From NCBI GenBank assembly GCA_018894105.1, contig CM032121.1:21362730-21426729 (forward strand): 64,000 nt of DNA. Direction: 5' to 3'. Position 1 is the stretch's first letter. The number at the start of each line of letters is the position of its first letter. The stretch is from Jacaranda mimosifolia. Lineage: Eukaryota; Streptophyta; Magnoliopsida; Lamiales; Bignoniaceae. Below the pieces are notes generated by a model. That model worked only from the letters and a program-made list of their open reading frames with translations, was not told where the DNA came from and ran no database searches. Both the position numbers and the translations under genes were made by a program. Positions 59,485-64,000 of the stretch are shown piece by piece.

Positions 59485-62291
59485 TGTGACGCCCCAAAAA
59501 TTTCATGATTTATAGAATTTAAATTTTAATATTTAAATTTCATGAATCATATGTTATAATTGTTAATTTATTATTTTATTGAATTTTGGGGGTCAACTTG
59601 CTAACAAAAAAGCTTCAATTTTTAGAAATTTTAAAAGTTTGGGGTCAATTCAGAATTTATCAAAACCTGATTGGGCACTTTTTGAAAGTATTGAGGTTTG
59701 CATGGAAGAAGTTTGGTCAATGGGGTCAAAGCCTTATTTTCTAATAATTTCAGGGACCCAATTCATGTTCTTAAATGATTTTGGGGTCAAATCTGAAAAT
59801 TAAAAAAATTAGTTTTATAAAACTTGGCATTTGCATTTGAACCTCCCTCCCCATTCTTCCTTCTTCCTCCTGCGACACCACCACCTCCGGCAATCTTCAC
59901 CGGCAGCTAGAATTCATCCAAAATAAACCATTTAAAACCTTGCCCACACTCCCAACTACACTCGCACACCACATGCATGACAGCGGAGCTACGACCAAAT
60001 ATCATTTCTAGGTGCAGATATTGGAAGCTCTCGGCATGAGGAAGCTGAAAATACCTTTGCATGCGAGTTTGATGCGGCGGCGGCGATGGAAAATGGTGAT
60101 CGGAGGGCAGTGGCGAGAGAGACCAATTTGACGTTTTGAGCTCGATTGAAGGAGATTTTAGCCGTGAAACTTGAAATTGACCGCAGCGTTGGACTCACGA
60201 GGTTGAGAGGAGCATTCTAGTAGCGATGTTGGTCTACTCTAGCGGCGGCAGCGGCAGCGGCGGAGAGGTAGTTTCACCTTCTCAACGCAACGAATGCACG
60301 TACTTGATTTGTGGCTTCGAAACTCTAGTGGCTAATGTTGAAATTTAATTGGTTGTATTTTGATATATATATATATATGTACATGTATACATATTGTGCC
60401 TTACCTTTGGAAATCTTGTATTATATGCCAATAATGGAGATTAGGTATGATTGATACATATATATGTGTGTGCAAGATTCCCATGTCAGAAGAATATTCA
60501 ATTAAGTAGACCCGAACATGTTGTGCTAAATGCCAAAATTTGGATTTAATATTGGTACTAAGTGATTAATCTAAATTAAGGATTATGTAATAAAAGACTA
60601 TGTGGCATTTGATTAGGATAAATTATGTAGAGATTAGACTATTTTGTGTGGATTGACTAAGATGATGATATGATAATGACTTTTTAGTCAAGAACAAAAT
60701 ATCATGTTATTTTTGGAACCGATATAAAACATCGTGGTTAATTCTAGAATAGTCAGTTTATTGGAGTACTTTGTGTAGGTAGTGACTATTAAACCTATAT
60801 CATCGTGTTAATCAATAAGATAAGTAATGTTAGAGTACCTATGATGCAATTCTAGAAGGTTATTAGAGATGAATAGGAGTTTTGACTATGGAAATATTCT
60901 TTTGATTAGGTAATGAAGAAGTGGGTTCTGCCGATCAGTAGATTGCAGGCCGTGGTTGTTTGCTGAAACTACAAGAGGTAAGAGTCTGCTAATCTAGCAC
61001 CTTTTCTAACTATATGTTATTTGTGATAAGCCCCTGTATGGTTTTTCTGTTTCTGTACCGTACTCTGTTTGTTTGAAATCTAAAATGTGTTGGAATTTCG
61101 ATTTGTTATCTGTTATCTGATTTGAACACCCCTATGAGGGTTATCATTGATATCAATTTTGTTTCTATCTATTTTGGCACCTAGAACCTTATCTGTTATC
61201 TATATCTCAATTGTCTATCTATTTGTCTCATATCTGTACCGCTCTATATCGTTCTCTATTGCCTTATCGACATATTTGTTTACTTGTTCAGCTTTATTTG
61301 GCCATGTTAGTTTATCTAAATATGTTTATTGCTATTATGTTACCTTAACGGCGTTTTTGTCCTATTCTGTACTATTTTATTTTGGAACAGGTAGTGCGCT
61401 AGGCACTTTCCCTTGGGCATCTGCACAAATGATTGTGAATTCTGTTATCTGTATAGAGAAAATGTAGGCCAAAGGCCAATCCGGGTGAAATGTTTGATTA
61501 TGTAGGACACGCTAGGGACTTTCCCCTAGGCATCAGCGGTGCGCTAAGGGTTTCCCCTAGGCATCTGTGGTACACTATACAGTTTGTATGAGCATCCGCC
61601 ATGTACCAAGCTATTACGCTTAGGTAAATTAATTGTTTGACTACAATAAGGTGATTCTAGAATGCATGTCTGTAGTCTTTTCTTAGAATACATATGCTTT
61701 GAGTTTGTTTTGCCTATCTGAATCCTATCTGTCTAAAATCTTTCTTGGAGCAATAATGGAGGAGAGTTTTCTGTTTTGTTATGTTTACTGTCGATTCTGA
61801 ATATGTCATGTTCTGTATGTTTAATTGATGATCTATTGAGTTGAACCTTCCTCGATAGATCTTTTCTGTTATTCTTAAGCTATCCCTCGCCAAGTCTTTG
61901 GACTTTCCCTCCCATATCTCTTGCCTTTCTCAGACAGGTTTTGGTGATGATCTTGTACTTCAAGCTTGGAAGGATGTAAATATGTTTTGTAATAGAATAG
62001 GTTCTTAAACTTGTATATGAATCACTTTTATGTTTAGTAGAAACTTGGAGATGTTGTGAGATGTCTGACTTGAACTTATGGTTTATAGTAGGTATGAAAC
62101 AATGAATGATGAATTTGTGATGGTTTGAAATTTGTACTTTTGTAAGACGTGCTTAGGTTGAAGCTTGTTGCTATCTTTGATAACTTTGGAAAAATTTTCT
62201 GATAAGCCTATTGTTAGAATTATGTATGAGATTTAAGTATGAATCAGAGTGACGCCTCAGCTTAGGTGCTATCCCGAGTAGGGGTACTACA
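59485..62291 (+). repeat. 5' LTR of the last gypsy element
   Basis: It runs from TGTGACGCCCC at 59485 to GGGGTACTACA at 62291 (2,807 bp). The U3 motif TTTGCATGGAAGAAGTTTGG is near 59696. TATAAAA is at 59816 and a pyrimidine-rich stretch just after it. The GC-rich block is at 60060-60270. Hairpin ATCTATTGA/TCGATAGAT is at 61831-61860 and AAGTC-ttt-GACTT near 61895. TTTTGTAATAGAATAGG is at about 61984. The frames 59579-59803 and 61147-61467 lie inside the LTR and are not credible genes. Confidence 0.87.
59816..59822 (+). promoter_or_regulatory. TATA box of the last LTR
   Basis: TATAAAA in TTTTATAAAACTTGGC lies about 330 bp from the LTR start. The CT-rich stretch at 59840-59875 follows, as expected for a start region. 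Confidence 0.6.
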
Positions 62292-62295
62292 GAGG

Positions 62296-62314
62296 TGGTA
62301 CCAAAGCCTAGGTT
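62296..62314 (+). other. Primer-binding site
   Basis: TGGTACCAAAGCCTAGGTT lies four bases after the LTR. It is similar to the site at 23850 and to the initiator tRNA-Met complement. Confidence 0.75.
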
Positions 62315-62498
62315 AGCGATGACCTAGGCATTAAACAGTAATGGAATTTATAGCTAGTTTGTTGTTTGGGTTAGTTAAGTTATGAACTTTAAGTGCTTAA
62401 GCATTTGTGGATTCTTGTATGATCCAAGAAACTGGGATATAGATTTTATTATGTGATGCTAATCAAATAGATTTATGTGATTTTGCAATTTTAGCAGG

Positions 62499-63335
62499 AT
62501 GGCTAATGACCACAATAAGGGGAAGGAGCTTATAGAGGGGCCAAGCAAGGAACCTTCGGATCTCACGATCAAAGTCTTAGAGGAGGAAAAGGCAAGATTG
62601 CTGAAGTTATGTCAATCACTAGAGGACAAGATAAGTGACCAGCGCGAGACACTTATACATGACCGAGTGGAGGTGTTCCAACTGAGGTCAATGATAGGAG
62701 CTAGAGATTATCTCATGGATCGACTTATGGGGGATGTGGAACGAGAATGAGTGCGGATCAGCATAGCAAAGGCACAAGTACAAAGACTCCGGACCATAAG
62801 GGAACAGATGTAGGCTACATTCCAAAAGTTAGAGGTGGATTACCGGAGGAATATAGATGTATCCCACCCCGTGATGGATGAGATAAGCTAGATGATAGTC
62901 TATTATAGTAGGTCAATTAACCAAGTCATAGGAGTCGGCATAGGGATTGATGCCGGATTAAGACCTTGGGGGATTCGTCCATCTGTAGAGCTCGGGCGCA
63001 CACATGAGGCACAAATCGAAGAAGAGCTAAATGATGCTGAGGAAGATCCAGAAGAGAACCCAGACGAAAATGCTGAGGAGGATCCAAAAGAAAACCCAGA
63101 CGAGAATGCTGAAGATGGTCCGGAAGAAAACCCAGATGAGAATGTCGATGAGGATCTAGAGAAAGCTGAGGAGAACGTGGATGCAAATCCTATGCCTAAA
63201 CCCCTAGTGGTAGCACCATTGGTGATTGAGGATGAGGATGGCGATGATGAGGTGAACCTAGACTAGATGTGGGATGAGTTCGATTAGTGGCATGACGTCG
63301 AATCAGACACTGAGTCCGACATTACTGATGAGGAA
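62499..63335 (+). pseudogene. Accessory reading frame upstream of gag: coiled coil plus acidic repeats
   Basis: ATG at 62499 starts MANDHNKGKELIEGPSKEPS. One frame can be followed to about 63335 through five stops (62748, 62811, about 62890, 63264, about 63285). The parts 62499-62750 and 62892-63266 are in the same phase, so this was once a protein of about 280 residues. Residues ~25-130 are rich in Glu, Leu, Arg and Gln with heptad-like spacing, suggesting a coiled coil. Then 36-bp units encode PEENPDENAEED-type repeats (63052-63160). The tail is acidic (VIEDEDGDDEVNLD; ESDTESDITDEEG). It contains no zinc knuckle or enzyme motif. It resembles gag-preceding frames of unknown role described in some plant Ty3/gypsy elements. 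I assign no function. Confidence 0.6.
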
Positions 63336-63340
63336 GGTTA

Positions 63341-63770
63341 GGATAGAAGATTTGGTACCATGATGGCATTCTGTATGTGTACTTGGCATAATAGTAACTT
63401 AGTAGAACTTCTAACTATTAGGACTGCATAATGTCGGCTAATATTTTCAATTTCTTTTCTTTTTGCCTAATCATTTTGAATCCGATCAAGCGAATAGCTA
63501 GCATGGCTATTTTTGAAAACTTTGAATTTCGTACATATTATTGTAACTTTTCTATTGCTAACTAAGTGTGTTAATGAAGTTATCTTTTATATCTTTTGTC
63601 GAACTTCCTTTCTTTTCTATTTTAAGATATTGGAGCTTGTATTAAATTTACTTTGCTTTATTTAATTTTGAAAAGCTCAAGAAATTCTGAAGGATTCTTG
63701 AAGGCTAAAGTGCTATTTGGCAAATTACAATTGCAAGCTTGAGACTACATCATAAATCTCAAAGTGAAAG
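63341..63770 (+). other. Untranslated stretch between accessory frame and gag
   Basis: About 430 bases of AT-rich sequence without an extended frame. It corresponds in position to the end of the leader at 23869-24334 of the first composite copy. Confidence 0.45.
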
Positions 63771-64000
63771 ATGGCGTCTCATGGTAGTGCTCCTAGGCCC
63801 GCCCCAACAAGAGCAGGTTATAGAGGAAAACCAGTTGGTTGATCTATTAATGCACCAAGAATGCCTAGACAGGAAGTACTTGCTTATCAGCCACCTAAAC
63901 TGGAAGAAAAGATTTCATAAACCCCTTCTGTGGGTTAGCAAGGGGACCCCGTGAATCAGAGATGGCCTAGAGCTAGGCAACAGGCTCAACAGTCAGGCGG
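63771..64000 (+). pseudogene. gag N-terminus, cut by window end
   Basis: ATG at 63771 opens MASHGSAPRPAPTRAGYRG, aligned with MASQGS starts at 5454 (minus), 24335 and 30220. Stops follow at 63840, about 63918 and about 63933, but the frame continues with the same proline/glutamine-rich pattern (APRMPRQEVLAYQPPKLEEK; RARQQAQQSGG). The open frame 63739-63954 in another phase is a shadow. The core and zinc knuckles lie beyond the window. Confidence 0.7.

Larger units (their letters stand above)
59485..64000 (+). mobile_element. Ty3/gypsy element, 5' part, runs off the window
   Basis: The order is LTR (59485-62291), primer-binding site, an accessory reading frame, then gag start at 63771. It inserted into a Helitron. 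The LTR and gag start place it in the same broad family as the other gypsy copies, but only this copy has the extra frame. The rest of the element is outside the window. Confidence 0.85.

Noticed and set aside
62926..63186. Minus-strand frame rich in His, Leu and Pro
   Set aside because: It is a shadow of the acidic repeats of the accessory frame on the plus strand.
63739..63954. Open frame of 71 codons near the window end
   Set aside because: It is out of phase with the gag start at 63771, which matches other gag copies.

Overview
The window is AT-rich plant nuclear DNA, probably from an angiosperm with heavily methylated repeats. It is made almost entirely of degraded, nested transposable elements. 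No host protein gene, rRNA or tRNA gene was found. The evidence is (i) Ty3/gypsy and Ty1/copia coding remnants typical of plants, (ii) primer-binding sites matching the 3' end of plant initiator tRNA-Met, (iii) a CACTA (En/Spm) element, (iv) plant-type Helitrons and MITEs. I could not identify the species.

Layout, left to right. 1-744 and 8245-9504 are Helitron-derived. Between them lies a minus-strand Ty3/gypsy element (745-8244) with two LTRs, a decayed gag and a largely deleted pol. A small MITE (9781-10121) sits four bases inside the 5' terminus of another Helitron. That Helitron is broken at about 10530 by the gag-pol-LTR half of a plus-strand chromovirus (10531-17336), the most complete pol in the window, ending in a chromodomain-like tail. 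A minus-strand LTR fragment (about 17761-19519) and an AT-rich Helitron-like stretch follow.

21246-51303 is a 30-kb composite with the order LTR - internal - LTR - internal - LTR. Both internal regions carry the same deletions. The second internal region was interrupted by a complete but decayed Ty1/copia element (30254-40354, 5-bp target duplication with one mismatch). It was interrupted again by a CACTA element (41032-46496, 3-bp target duplication), which itself contains a MITE. The composite lies inside a Helitron whose sequence resumes at 51304. That Helitron in turn carries a solo LTR (52412-55379) with a perfect 5-bp target duplication. Further Helitron copies, one with an 0.8-kb internal tandem duplication, run to 59484. 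The last element (59485 to the window end) begins with a 2.8-kb LTR and a primer-binding site. It has an unusual extra reading frame (coiled coil plus acidic repeats) ahead of gag.

The most notable signals are structural and do not appear on standard feature lists. (1) In the copia leader, four copies of a conserved loop motif are each enclosed by a different, self-complementary stem. (2) The transcribed part of the chromovirus LTRs holds a series of short hairpins, several with compensatory changes between copies. (3) The final element has an accessory frame upstream of gag. All coding regions carry stops or frameshifts, and none is likely to be active as it stands.
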